Assembly (NCBI GenBank): GCA_024867545.1
Contig: JANFNE010000059.1
Coordinates: 124,001 to 188,000, forward strand
From: Phytopythium helicoides
Taxonomy: Eukaryota; Oomycota; Peronosporomycetes; Pythiales; Pythiaceae
DNA: 64,000 bases
Reading direction: 5' to 3'
The position numbers and the translations under genes are program-made. The notes beneath the pieces are model-generated. The model did not search any database. It saw only the letters and a list, made by a program, of their open reading frames with translations, and was not told the DNA's origin. Below, in pieces: positions 9,216 to 18,827 of the stretch (the stretch's first letter is position 1; each line of letters opens with the position of its first letter).

Positions 9216-11819
9216 CTACCCGAACGCGCTGCGACGAATGTCCTCCTCCAGGGACTGGCACCCTGCACGGCCCGTCGCCAGCAGCGGAATGTCACTGCTA
9301 GCTTCGCTGCTCTCGCCGTCGCCCACCTCGCTCCCGTAGACGTTGCCATCCAGTTCTGTGAGCGCATTCAAGAGCAGCTGCAGGTGGAAACTGTTGCCGT
9401 CCTCCCCTGGGCTTTCCACGAGCTTCTTCTTTTGCCTCGCCATGCGCTCGGGAGTTGGCACGCATTTGACTGCCTCATTCCCACTCCTTAAGCACGCTCG
9501 AGCGGCATCACCAACCGCTGTATTGATGACTTCGACGGTCGCTTCGTCCGCAACAAATGTTTCGCACTTGAACCGCGCGGCTCCGGCCTCTGTTCCGCGC
9601 TCGACCTGTTGCTGCAGCCGCATCATCCTGGGAGACACGAATGCCCGACCCCCTGACTTGGATCTGCTCGAGCGATGTGAAGGCATCGACGGAGTTGGCA
9701 AATAAAGCTCGTCCAGGTGCTCTTTGGCGCTTGATAACTCCTGCATCTGCCGCTTTGCCGCATTTTTTACGGCTAGACGCGACGTCATGGGCCGTTCGCG
9801 CCAGGAGAAGGATCGAGCATGAGCAACTGCCTCGTCAATTGCCTTGTCGTGCTCGGACACATCTCGAGCACTCTTACATCGAGGTGGAGTCTGTGATTTT
9901 CTTCTACTCTTCGCATTTGCATCGGGTTTCTCGAGAAAGAAAATTTCGTTGTCATTATCGTCATCTTCTTGATGAAGTGCTTTCGGGCCACGACCAGGGG
10001 GTGGAATGGGACCCTGAAGAATGCGAGTGTGTCTCCTTATCTGGAGTCTTTTGCTTTCACTCATGATTTCTGTCCGCGAGACTCGTTGCTGGAGCCGCGC
10101 GAGGTGCTGTCTCCTGTTCTCGAGGACGCTGACGACAAACGTGTGGGATCCGCCACATCGAACGCTCGTCGCGCCTGTGCCTGAGAGGGAGTGAACTATC
10201 ATGGGGAAGAGCGCAATACGAGAGTGCGGGTGCTCTTGCTGGTACCCCTTCGAGTCATCTCCAGGAAGCCCTAGTTGCCCTTCTTCGCCGAAACCCCAGG
10301 CGTAGAGTGATCCATCCTGGCACAGTGCCATCGAGTGCCACTCACCGAATGCCAGCTGACAGACGCCTTTATCGCTCAGCAGCCGCACCTTCGTTGGCAC
10401 TCGGCGCGCTCGGACGGGCCCCACACCAAGCTGACCGTATTGGCCATTTCCCCACGTGAACACATCGCCAGTCGTCGCGATTGCTCCGCTGTGGCTTCCA
10501 CCACACGCGATTGCTTGCACTGGAGTGTTTTGTAACAATGAGACCAGCGTTGGCTCCAAGACAGTTTCATTGCTGCCAAGACCAAGTCGACCGTCATCTC
10601 CGTTGCCCCACGCGTAAACTTGCTGCCCGCACAGTGCTAACGAGTGGTAGAGCCCGCATGCGAGCTCCACTTCAGTCGGCAAAAGCAGATCTGGAAGTGA
10701 GAAGCCCCCTTCAGTAGCATTGTTACTTGTGTTCAAGGCGGTGGCAATTACCGTCGACACGGAACTAGCCAGTAGCCGGCGAAAGAATGGCACGCGCTCA
10801 AACGTTACGCGATCAATTCGATCACCGAGTCCGAGTTGCCCAGCTATGTTGCTTCCACTTGCAAGAACGGAGCTGTCCTGCGTCACAACGAACGAATGGC
10901 TGCCTCCACACACGATAGAGCGCACGCCTGTAAGCTTATCGACTCTTGTAGGCGTTCCCCTGGGTTTGGACGACTTGCTACCAATCCCGAGCTGGCCGTG
11001 CGAATTGTCGCCCCATGCGAAAACCCGGCCCTCCGCAGTCATGCACAATGTGTGGTGGCTTCCGCAGGCAACGAGAAGAACAGGGACGGCTCCAATGGAT
11101 GGTACGCGAAGTGGAATGCGAGAAGCATCCAGATTGGCGTCTCCTTGACCGAGTTGGCCGCTGGATCCAAGACCAAAGCAGTAAATGTTGGAGTACACGT
11201 CGATAATGGCCGAGTGTGCTTTTCCGCATGCGATCTGCACTGGGTGCATCCACTTGCAGCTAAAAGGTGCAGGTGCAAGCGCGTTCTCCTCGCTGTTGGT
11301 GCCGAGACGTCCGTGCCGGCCACAGCCAAAAGCAAACAAAAACGTCGCCTCTTTCTGCAGCACCGACACGAACAGCGATGGGATCACGGTGCTAGAGTTG
11401 TATACTTCATCGTACGTCTCGTAAATCTTGTGGTGGATCTGGATGGTCCGCAACTGTGAATCCGGGTCGCTCGAGACGATTACTTCGCGTGGTGTTCTCC
11501 AGTCGCTAGCAGTCACCACGAGCTGTGCTGGCGTGGCTGTGATGCCGCATTTGTTCATGATGACACACACGTTGATGGTCACGCCCTTGCCTTTGGATGG
11601 GGGTCGAGTGAGCCGCACGTGGTAGCGGATCTCGCTACCCTGGCGCAGCCGCACATACCGCGGCGTAACGCGCACGAGTTGTCGCTGACGCTGTTCATCA
11701 CCAGCACCTTGTGGAGTCACCCTGTCCATAGACCACCCTCGCCCAGCTCCAGGGTCGAAAATCTTGCGTGACGCGCCTTCAGACAGCGACAACAGCTCGT
11801 TGACGAGAATAGTCCGCAT
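9216..11819 (-). CDS. RCC1-repeat protein with complete seven-bladed propeller
   Basis: Single exon, 867 aa, ATG at 11819-11817. The N-terminal about 150 residues look like a beta-sandwich with a Calx-beta-like ending (ATPAQLVVTASDW-TPREVIV). Seven RCC1 blades follow, each with the [AW]xGxGxxGxLG signature: AFGCGRHGRLG, CFGLGSSGQLG, AWGDNSHGQLG, ASGSNIAGQLG, AWGNGDDGRLG, TWGNGQYGQLG and AWGFGEEGQLG. The last third (about 560-867) is basic and low-complexity with helical segments and no known domain. RCC1 propellers serve as Ran exchange factors or as protein-interaction platforms. The extra N-terminal module and long tail argue against this being RCC1 itself. Exact function unknown. Confidence 0.85.
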   Translation of the reverse strand: MRTILVNELLSLSEGASRKIFDPGAGRGWSMDRVTPQGAGDEQRQRQLVRVTPRYVRLRQGSEIRYHVRLTRPPSKGKGVTINVCVIMNKCGITATPAQLVVTASDWRTPREVIVSSDPDSQLRTIQIHHKIYETYDEVYNSSTVIPSLFVSVLQKEATFLFAFGCGRHGRLGTNSEENALAPAPFSCKWMHPVQIACGKAHSAIIDVYSNIYCFGLGSSGQLGQGDANLDASRIPLRVPSIGAVPVLLVACGSHHTLCMTAEGRVFAWGDNSHGQLGIGSKSSKPRGTPTRVDKLTGVRSIVCGGSHSFVVTQDSSVLASGSNIAGQLGLGDRIDRVTFERVPFFRRLLASSVSTVIATALNTSNNATEGGFSLPDLLLPTEVELACGLYHSLALCGQQVYAWGNGDDGRLGLGSNETVLEPTLVSLLQNTPVQAIACGGSHSGAIATTGDVFTWGNGQYGQLGVGPVRARRVPTKVRLLSDKGVCQLAFGEWHSMALCQDGSLYAWGFGEEGQLGLPGDDSKGYQQEHPHSRIALFPMIVHSLSGTGATSVRCGGSHTFVVSVLENRRQHLARLQQRVSRTEIMSESKRLQIRRHTRILQGPIPPPGRGPKALHQEDDDNDNEIFFLEKPDANAKSRRKSQTPPRCKSARDVSEHDKAIDEAVAHARSFSWRERPMTSRLAVKNAAKRQMQELSSAKEHLDELYLPTPSMPSHRSSRSKSGGRAFVSPRMMRLQQQVERGTEAGAARFKCETFVADEATVEVINTAVGDAARACLRSGNEAVKCVPTPERMARQKKKLVESPGEDGNSFHLQLLLNALTELDGNVYGSEVGDGESSEASSDIPLLATGRAGCQSLEEDIRRSAFG

Positions 11820-12376
11820 TGATTTGCTTCAACCGCGTAAATTTAGGCGCCTTCATGACACGAAACTTTGTCTGAAAGATGAAGAATGCATGATAAGTAA
11901 CGAAGCGAGAATTGAATCGAGAAGCATGCAGTACGTGAAATGGCAAGTCGAGCAAGTTCTTTTATGAGGCTGCACAAGCGGGAACGTCCTGCTTCTCATG
12001 CTCGCTTTGTTTTTCGTTTCCAAGCTGGAGGCATCAGCCTCATCACAAGTCGCATGAAAGCCCAAAAGTTCGTACGCGCACTTAGCGTTCGAGTCTCGAG
12101 AAGCATCGACTCCCATGGGACTGCGCAGTCGGCAGCGGCGCCTGGCGGGCGTCTCTCGCGAGGACTCGTACGACGCCGAGGCCACGCGGCACCAGTCTCA
12201 CCAGTCGCTCGAGGGTGCGTGCATGCGGGGAGTTGCGAGGCCTGGTTGTTGCGGATGGAGCACTAAAAGCTGCATTTCAGACCATCTGCGCGCGTCTATC
12301 GACGATGTGTCGGCGTTCAACCTCATGTGGAAGGTGGAGCTCGTGACTGCGCTGCTGGCTTAGGCTCAATTCCAAT
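11820..12376. other. divergent intergenic region, 557 bp
   Basis: Shared upstream region of the RCC1 gene (reverse) and the small membrane-protein gene (forward). Short open frames lack recognisable features. No clear Inr/FPR match was found. Confidence 0.4.
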
Positions 12377-12823
12377 ATGACGCTCACGCGGCTCTCCCCC
12401 CTTGATGAGCAGACCACGATTGGGTATGCGGGACTGGTGCTCGTGGCCTACGAGCTGGTGCTGGTGTACCAGATGCTGGCGACGGCGAACGCGCAGGGAG
12501 CCAGCAGGCTGTCGCTGTGCGTGCTGCTCAAGCTCGTAGGCTTCGCAAGCATCCTGAGCTCGCGGCAGTACGTGCAGACGGGCCGCGTCAAGAGCCTCGG
12601 GCTGAGCGTCTTCTTCACGGCGGCGTACGCGCTCGTGTGGCTCTGCTGCACGCTGCTGCTGGGCCTGCGCTTCACGGCCATCGAGGTGTCGCCGTTGAGC
12701 CCTGCCTACTTTGTCGTGGCCTTCGCAACGCTGCGCCTCGTGGGTGACAACACCAAGGCCGAGGCCGAGAGGGCCAAGCAGCTACAGAAGCTCCGCGCGC
12801 TCGTGCACCAGTCCTCCCACTGA
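12377..12823 (+). CDS. small four-helix membrane protein, function unknown
   Basis: 148 aa from ATG 12377, intronless. Four hydrophobic segments can be read: about residues 16-34 (YAGLVLVAYELVLVYQML), 45-60 (LSLCVLLKLVGFASIL), 73-95 (GLSVFFTAAYALVWLCCTLL) and 105-120 (PAYFVVAFATLRLV). A charged C-terminal helix rich in Lys, Glu and Gln follows. High GC at third positions fits the neighbouring genes. The fold resembles small organelle or ER membrane proteins, but no family motif was recognised. Confidence 0.7.
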   Translation: MTLTRLSPLDEQTTIGYAGLVLVAYELVLVYQMLATANAQGASRLSLCVLLKLVGFASILSSRQYVQTGRVKSLGLSVFFTAAYALVWLCCTLLLGLRFTAIEVSPLSPAYFVVAFATLRLVGDNTKAEAERAKQLQKLRALVHQSSH

Positions 12824-13355
12824 CCACGCTGCCGTCCGTCTGAGTAGGAATATAAGGCTGCGGTGTACGCGTTGTCCATCAATGAACACGAAGGTGTCGC
12901 CCCATGCTCATCATGAGCAGCTCCTCCTGCTCATGCGTGTCAAGCCAAGTTGCAGTGGCCATGCGTACCTAATACTAGGTTCGCAAATTCGAATTTTCGA
13001 AATGGCCGTCGCTGCCTCAACCCACTCGGCAATCCTCGCGATGGACGCGACGTACTCGCGGCGCGTCTTCAAGGTCTCCAGGGAGCTGGACCCGCTGGTG
13101 CGCGGCCTCCTCATGCTGCTCTGCATCTGATTCTGCTGGCTGACGTCGCGGAGCTCGCGCAGGTGATGGCGGCCGAGCAGCACCACCGACAGACGGCGCA
13201 CCGCCGCGGACTGCCAGACTGGACGGTGCCAGCGGTGCCTGCGGGCGTGCCGAGCGCTGAGCACGAGCGCGTGCCCACGTTTTTCGCCTGGGAGCGCGCG
13301 GTACGAGGCGCTGCGCTTGGAGGTTGCGAGTTGAGAGCGCAGCTGATGACGAGCG

Positions 13356-14501
13356 GTGGGAGTGAAGGGCGAGGCGGCGCCTTTGACGCCTGTGGGGACG
13401 CCGCGGGTGGAAGCAGTGAGGGAGACGGCGGCGGCTGGAGGAGATGCGGGCGAGAGCGCGTTGGCGGCTGAAGAGCACTCAACAGACGATGTAGTGATGA
13501 CGCCCACACGGCAGCTCGCTATCGACCTCACGTCGCCGGAGCTGGAAGCGCAGCCGACGGAGCCTGCGACGCCGGCTGAGACTGCTGCTGAGGCTCCACT
13601 GGACGTGGAAGACGCTACGACTAGGTCGCAGGCTAACGTGAGCAGCACGCCGATGCCCATGACGCCGACTCGAGTTCATGCGTCGCCGCGCTACCAGCAC
13701 GGACGTGGATTGAGCGAAATGGATGTTGCGCGTCCCTCCAGCGCAAACTCGAACCGCTCGACGCCTGCGGGGATCTCGACCGTGGCTTACGACAGATTCA
13801 AGAAACGCCCGAGCTTCCGATCACCGGATTGGGCGAGGCGGCGACCCAACAAGCGCTTGGCGTTCTTGGAGTCGCAGGTGCAGTTTGCGCAGGAAGAGCA
13901 CGAGCGTGCTGACCAAGCGGAAAGAAACCAAGGCACTGGGCGGCGGTGGAGCGAAGCCAGTTCCCAGAACCTTTACGGTCGGCGGACGTACGTGCTTTCA
14001 GGATCTGATGCGCTACAGGTTGCCAACAGCGCCGTTCGTGAATTTCTGCACGACTTCCCGCAGGAGACCGCGACAGCTGACCGAGGAGTAACGCACCCGA
14101 CCGTCGTCAGCAATGCTGCGAACTCAGTGAGCGCTCCAACGACTCCGTCTCAGCGTCAAACGCAACTCCCCGCTCGAGTTCCAACTGTCGATGAGGCCGT
14201 ACAGGTGAATTTGGTGCAGCCTGAAAGGCGACCCAAGCGAACCGTTCTGCTTGTCGACAGCGCGACCCAAACTTCACCACCAACACGTCCGCCCACGACA
14301 CCTGTGCGTGGAGGTCAAGCAACTCCCCGCAGCAACACGCCATCTTCATCGATCCACCGAATACGACGGCCGGCGCCGACGACACCGCAGGCGTTTAATC
14401 CGATCCTGATGAACCAGCGGTACCCTCCCGAGCCGTCGATTTTTCGCGCGCAGACGTCATATAACCTTGAGTTTAGTGGTCAGCGGCGCGCATCTCGATA
14501 G
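13356..14501 (+). CDS. Thr/Pro-rich low-complexity protein, 5' end unresolved
   Basis: The frame is open from just after a stop at 13347-13349 to the stop at 14499-14501 and has no ATG near its 5' end, so the true start must lie upstream and be joined by splicing or across a frame break. About 380 residues are visible, rich in Thr, Pro, Ser and Ala with repeated TP, SP and TPTR motifs (PLTPVGTPR, MPMTPTRVHASPRY, TPVRGGQATPRS). These are candidate proline-directed kinase sites. A basic patch (KKRPSFRSPDWARRRPNKR) could be a nuclear signal. Just upstream (13002-13340) two other forward frames look coding in turn (FKVSRELDPLVRGL, then LILLADVAELAQVM...), suggesting a lost intron call or base errors. 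No domain recognised. Confidence 0.5.
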   Translation: MGVKGEAAPLTPVGTPRVEAVRETAAAGGDAGESALAAEEHSTDDVVMTPTRQLAIDLTSPELEAQPTEPATPAETAAEAPLDVEDATTRSQANVSSTPMPMTPTRVHASPRYQHGRGLSEMDVARPSSANSNRSTPAGISTVAYDRFKKRPSFRSPDWARRRPNKRLAFLESQVQFAQEEHERADQAERNQGTGRRWSEASSQNLYGRRTYVLSGSDALQVANSAVREFLHDFPQETATADRGVTHPTVVSNAANSVSAPTTPSQRQTQLPARVPTVDEAVQVNLVQPERRPKRTVLLVDSATQTSPPTRPPTTPVRGGQATPRSNTPSSSIHRIRRPAPTTPQAFNPILMNQRYPPEPSIFRAQTSYNLEFSGQRRASR

Positions 14502-15031
14502 CTGAAGTATTGACGCGCAAACTGAACAAATCCGTGCCGATGAAATACACTATAAGGAGAATGGTCGCTGTCATGTAGCATGGTTCGGATGGATTGCAGG
14601 CGCATGAAAAGGTTGTCGCTTGAAATCCTGGCATTCGCTTCAAAGTTGCAGGTGGTACTGGATTCTTTCGAGACCCACAATTGTTGGCGCCAAGATCACC
14701 AAGAGGTCGATGTCGACCACATGTGAGCGCCAGTGCCATCACCAGGGGTGAATTCGCTCACCCACACCAGTGTCACGAGACAGATTTTAGTCACGATTCT
14801 GTGACACACGTACATGTACCACTTTGCTCTAATCGTGCCGAGCTTTCTGATGCATTGTGGATACTGGGGCAACGATGCCAGTCTCTACACAACTCTTTTC
14901 ACGGCGAGTGTACACAGAGACTTGAACAAGCGCAACATCACCTTTGCCAAGCCCCCAACGCAAGTAGCAAAACTATCATTCTAGAATTTGTCGACTTCAC
15001 AAGACACCTCGCATCGTCCCTATCAACAGCA
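14502..15031. other. intergenic, promoter region of secreted protein gene
   Basis: About 530 bp. The frame of the next gene is open back to 14681, but that stretch lacks protein character and the secretion signal begins at 15032. No promoter motif was clear. Confidence 0.4.
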
Positions 15032-16231
15032 ATGGGGCTTCTCCGCGGTGCCGCGCCACAAATGCCGCGGAGGCTGTTGGCTCTCTTTGCACTGTTCGTC
15101 ATCTCCGACTCTTGGACCCTTGTTGCCTCCGAGTTCGGTCTCCCAGAAGTCGATGAACAAGAGGCTGTCAGCTTCGACTCATCCAAGATGGCAAACGCCA
15201 ACTTTGTCAAGAAGCTCACGGTCACGCCGGTGGAAGAATTGGGATTCGACAACAACATCACTGAAATTTTCGTCGACGTTCCCGGTCGCGTGATTATCAA
15301 CTATGTCGAGAATACGACAACCGCAGCGCACTTTGGCATCGACGTCTATGCGGACACGGCTAACCTCGTCGATCAGGTCGAAGCTGGTGGATCGCTCTTG
15401 GTCAGCAGCAATCGCCTGTACATTTCCCTCGATACCTACAACAGTAGCGCAGTCACCACTGGGTACTTGCTCGTCGAGGTCTCCGTCTATCGTCGGAATT
15501 CGATCAAGGTTATTCGCGGCGAACTTTTCTCGGGCAGTCTCGAGCTGATCATCAACGACGGCGTGCTGTTCTCGAATGACATCACTCCGACTTTCACCAC
15601 TGATGCCAGCGGCTATATCGACTACGAGGGAGAAATCGGGACGCTTGGGTCTTCCGGGTTCGACTACAGCGATGAAATCGACATTCTGGCAAGTGGTGAC
15701 ACGGTGATCTATGTCTTCTCCGAATCTCCGTTGAACGTGGCATATCTTGATGTTTCAGCGCTGGATACATCACGTGTGTACATGGAACTCACATCTGTCG
15801 CAGCTGTCGCTGAAGTAAAAATCTCTGCTCACGACTTGTCAAAGGCGGTAGTGTTCGTGGAGTCACTGCGTGCTTCAACGACATCGATTTTCACAGGAGG
15901 CAGCGACTCGGTCTGTCTCTACGTCACGGAAACACTTCAAACTGGCGACTACAACTTTGTAGCTGGTGACGGGTTTGCGCTTCCAGGCAAAACGAGCCCC
16001 GCACTCGAAGCAAAGGGCTCGTTTACATGCAGCAAGTCGATTGCTCCAGAGCGCGCACCTCGCGATATCAAGCTCCCCACTGCAACTCTTACGGAGTCGG
16101 ACGAAGTAGTCGAGGTGTCGTCAGGTTCCAGCGATGATACTGCCCCGTCATCTAGCAATGCTGCGGGTAGTTCCAGCCTGACATCAGCCGTTGTGATCGC
16201 TGTCCTCGCTGCATTGGTATTCAATGCCTAG
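15032..16231 (+). CDS. secreted, probably GPI-anchored surface protein, copy A
   Basis: 399 aa from ATG 15032, chosen because a basic start and hydrophobic signal (MPRRLLALFALFVISD) follow at once. The body is beta-rich with many short repeats of hydrophobic and Ser/Thr residues (DVPGRVIINYV, GYLLVEVSVYRRNSIKVIRG, SLELIINDGVLFS). It carries one cysteine pair motif (SVCLYVTETL ... GSFTCSK). The C-terminus has a Ser-rich stretch and then a hydrophobic end (LTSAVVIAVLAALVFNA), as in GPI-anchor signals. A second copy lies at 17637 and a decayed one at 16600-17029. The repetitive beta character recalls bacterial DUF2807 'GIN' adhesin heads, but that is only a resemblance. Probably a wall or surface protein. 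Confidence 0.8.
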   Translation: MGLLRGAAPQMPRRLLALFALFVISDSWTLVASEFGLPEVDEQEAVSFDSSKMANANFVKKLTVTPVEELGFDNNITEIFVDVPGRVIINYVENTTTAAHFGIDVYADTANLVDQVEAGGSLLVSSNRLYISLDTYNSSAVTTGYLLVEVSVYRRNSIKVIRGELFSGSLELIINDGVLFSNDITPTFTTDASGYIDYEGEIGTLGSSGFDYSDEIDILASGDTVIYVFSESPLNVAYLDVSALDTSRVYMELTSVAAVAEVKISAHDLSKAVVFVESLRASTTSIFTGGSDSVCLYVTETLQTGDYNFVAGDGFALPGKTSPALEAKGSFTCSKSIAPERAPRDIKLPTATLTESDEVVEVSSGSSDDTAPSSSNAAGSSSLTSAVVIAVLAALVFNA

Positions 16232-16432
16232 TGAGCTCCACACAAGCCTAACCATAGGGAACAAGTCTTTGTGTAGGTGGCTAGACGATCAGTGCGTCCA
16301 TTGCGTTTACATCAACACGACAGTTACACCCACTTTTCGTGTGGCAAGATAGCGAATTCAATGATCGCAGCACGGGACCCCACGCATAAACGCGTCTCTA
16401 TCTCAAGTTCGTATGCGCCGTACGACACTTTC

Positions 16433-16494
<62 letters not shown>
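16433..16494. repeat. (GA)n microsatellite
   Basis: About 62 bp of GA repeats with three GAAA interruptions, 200 bp after secreted-protein copy A and before the decayed paralog. Likely polymorphic in length. Confidence 0.95.
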
Positions 16495-16495
<1 letters not shown>

Positions 16496-16599
16496 ACCGC
16501 CCTTACCTAGCTCCTTTCGGAACCATCGCCCCGGTGGTTCAGGACGAACTCACACTACCTTTCAATGCCCCCTACAATTTCAAGGATCTTTAAGGCAGG

Positions 16600-17029
16600 C
16601 TAGTGCTTTCTCGTAGGGTGTTGAGGTCGAGACTTTTCGAGCAAACAGCTCATCGCTGTTTCCAGAAACCAGTGGAACTGTGTGTCAGTTCGTCACGGAC
16701 ACTTTTCAGGTCGGTGAAAGCATCTCCATCTCGGAGAACGAACGTGCGGCGCTGCCCGGAAAGAACTCAGGAATCTGGGCAGAGGGAACATTTACATGTG
16801 CTAAAGCTACGACCCCGAGCGCGTGCCTCGAAATATATCGCTGGAGTTTGTATTGGTGACCGGGTCAAACGCGACGGTCTCGATTTCGTCGACAGCATCA
16901 AGCAGCTCAACAGAAGTGGACGATGAAGGCTCTAGTCCCGCCACTTCCTCCTCGACTACGGTTAGAGTGTCGGTGTTCGGAACGGCAGTTGTGGTGCTTG
17001 CAAGTATTTTGTGTGTGGAGAGTGGATGA
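16600..17029 (+). pseudogene. decayed paralog of the secreted GPI-type proteins (3' third only)
   Basis: The translation matches the last third of the genes at 15032 and 17637. It starts opposite their KAVVFVESLRA region as GVEVETFRA after an in-frame TAG, then CQFVTDTFQV, LPGKNSG and GTFTCAK align with CVFVTDTFEV, LPGVNPG and GAFTCSK. Near 16810 the frame shifts by one base and continues as PRNISLEFV, a Ser-rich stretch and a hydrophobic end. The upstream two thirds of the gene are absent. The 5' truncation, the nonsense codon and the frameshift together mark it as a dead copy. Confidence 0.8.
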
Positions 17030-17602
17030 AAACAACGCTCAATTGTTGTGGAGTGAATTGGTTCCAAAAGTTTTTGTAAAACCTCATTCATCCAGTCACA
17101 ATTTACATCTTTTTTTGTTTGGAAAAACACGAACAGATTGAGGTAGGAGGGTACCGCTTGCACAGCACTAAAGGACTAGAAGGACGATATCCTGAACTCG
17201 AAATTGTTCAGATTTACAACTTAGTTCATCTCGGCCTCTTTCTCGACCATTTCCTTTTGAGTTGACATCAAAATCCTGCCGCGTGATTCTTCAACACCAC
17301 TAACAGTGTCACTTCTGGCTATAAAGGGAAAATCCTGTTCATACAGCCGTCGTAGTAAGATATAATGCATGGCTCAATTACATAATGCAACCACACTGAA
17401 ACATTTTGGGTACCAAGCAAGCATGCAGTCCATTACATTTTCATTGACACATCGAGATTAACGCCAAGTACTACTCTTTTTGGCCAGTTGCCCCGTGCTC
17501 AACACACGGCAAGTGGGTGCAAACTGGATTATACCTTTGGTGCTGTTGAGCTTGAACGCCAGATGCGATGACATTCCGGAATCATCAACCAAGCCCTCAA
17601 GC
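17030..17602. other. intergenic, 570 bp
   Basis: AT-richer than the surrounding genes. It separates the decayed copy from copy B. No gene or repeat recognised. Confidence 0.4.
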
Positions 17603-17622
17603 CCTCACTGGCCGTTTTCATC
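17603..17622 (+). promoter_or_regulatory. putative oomycete Inr/FPR of secreted protein copy B
   Basis: CCTCACTGGCCGTTTTCATC matches the Inr (TCAYT) followed by a CAWTTT-like block with one mismatch. It lies 15-34 bp before the chosen ATG (17637) and supports that start over the in-frame ATG at 17568. Confidence 0.4.
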
Positions 17623-17636
17623 GGATTCCCTACGCA

Positions 17637-18827
17637 ATGACTGCTTTTGGAGTACTGGTGACCTTGGTACAATTAACCGGCATCTTCTTAACGCTCGCTT
17701 CGGCTGCAGATAGCGGAGCATCCGAGTCTGGACTTGGATCGAATTCGTCCGATATCGAGTACTACGACACCTTGACAATTGAAGGGCTCGTCACCGTTGA
17801 CTCGATCGCGAACGAGATCACTAACGCCAACTTCGTCAAGATGTATGTGGTCACAGCAATTGAAGAGACAGAAGATTTCATCTCAGAGATCCGCCTTGAT
17901 TTGCCCGGCCAAGCGATTGTCAGCTATATCGATTTCGAGGAGGCAGGAGACTATGTGAATGCTTCAAGTCTCGCAATGATCAGCATCTATGCGGACTCTG
18001 CTGCTCTTGCTGAGCAAATTCGTGTTATTAGCCTCAGCCAGGACGGCCCCTCTTCGATCTCCGTGTACTTTCCCACTCTAAGCGAGGACGAGATAGTCAT
18101 GACAGGCTACTTGCTGGTCGAGGTTTCTGTTTTTCGCCGCAACCAAGTTCGCACGATCAGAGCAGAGCCTATCAAGGATGTTGGATTTTTTTCTTCCCTT
18201 GAGGTGGTCGTCAACGACGGTGTGCTATTCTCAAAGGACGATGAGCTCATTGCAAATGGAGACGGTTTCAATACGGAAGACGAAGTACGCATCACTGTGA
18301 AGCAGGAGGCAGCACTGTACGTCCTGTCGAATTCGACAGCACTCAACGTTTATCAGCTCCGTGGCTTTCTGAAAGGGGACGCAATTCTGTACTTGGACGC
18401 TGCAGCCATTACAGCTGCATCTAGTGTGTGGCTCGACACCACTGGGAATGGAACCATCGTTGCTATCACCAAGTCACTGAATACGGACTACCTGAAGCTG
18501 GACGGAACTGGAACTACTTGCGTTTTCGTGACGGACACCTTTGAAGTTGAGAACGACTCAATCATGTACGAAGATAGTGTGTCATTGCCAGGCGTGAATC
18601 CAGGGATTGACGTGAAAGGAGCTTTCACGTGCTCAAAAGCAGTGATTCCAAAGCGAGCTGCACGCAACATCAATATCGATGTGGTATCTTTCACGGCTTC
18701 AAATGAGACTCTTAAGCCATCGTCATCAGGGTCAAGTGCGGAGAGTGTCGCTGCAGTTGTTCAGCCAGCGTCTTTGGTAGTCGCAGTAGCGGCAGTTGTA
18801 GTGAGTTTGCTGGCATATGAAATTTAG
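17637..18827 (+). CDS. secreted, probably GPI-anchored surface protein, copy B
   Basis: 396 aa from ATG 17637, which directly begins a signal peptide (MTAFGVLVTLVQLTGIFLTLASA). The body aligns along its length with copy A at 15032: NANFVKMYVVTAIEET, IRLDLPGQAIVSYI, MTGYLLVEVSVFRRNQVRTI, LEVVVNDGVLFS, and the cysteine motifs CVFVTDTFEV and GAFTCSK. The C-terminus is Ser-rich and ends in a hydrophobic tail (SLVVAVAAVVVSLLAYEI), consistent with a GPI signal. Several N-x-S/T sites suggest glycosylation. Identity with copy A is moderate, so the duplication is old. Function is not known; a cell-surface role is inferred. Confidence 0.8.
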   Translation: MTAFGVLVTLVQLTGIFLTLASAADSGASESGLGSNSSDIEYYDTLTIEGLVTVDSIANEITNANFVKMYVVTAIEETEDFISEIRLDLPGQAIVSYIDFEEAGDYVNASSLAMISIYADSAALAEQIRVISLSQDGPSSISVYFPTLSEDEIVMTGYLLVEVSVFRRNQVRTIRAEPIKDVGFFSSLEVVVNDGVLFSKDDELIANGDGFNTEDEVRITVKQEAALYVLSNSTALNVYQLRGFLKGDAILYLDAAAITAASSVWLDTTGNGTIVAITKSLNTDYLKLDGTGTTCVFVTDTFEVENDSIMYEDSVSLPGVNPGIDVKGAFTCSKAVIPKRAARNINIDVVSFTASNETLKPSSSGSSAESVAAVVQPASLVVAVAAVVVSLLAYEI

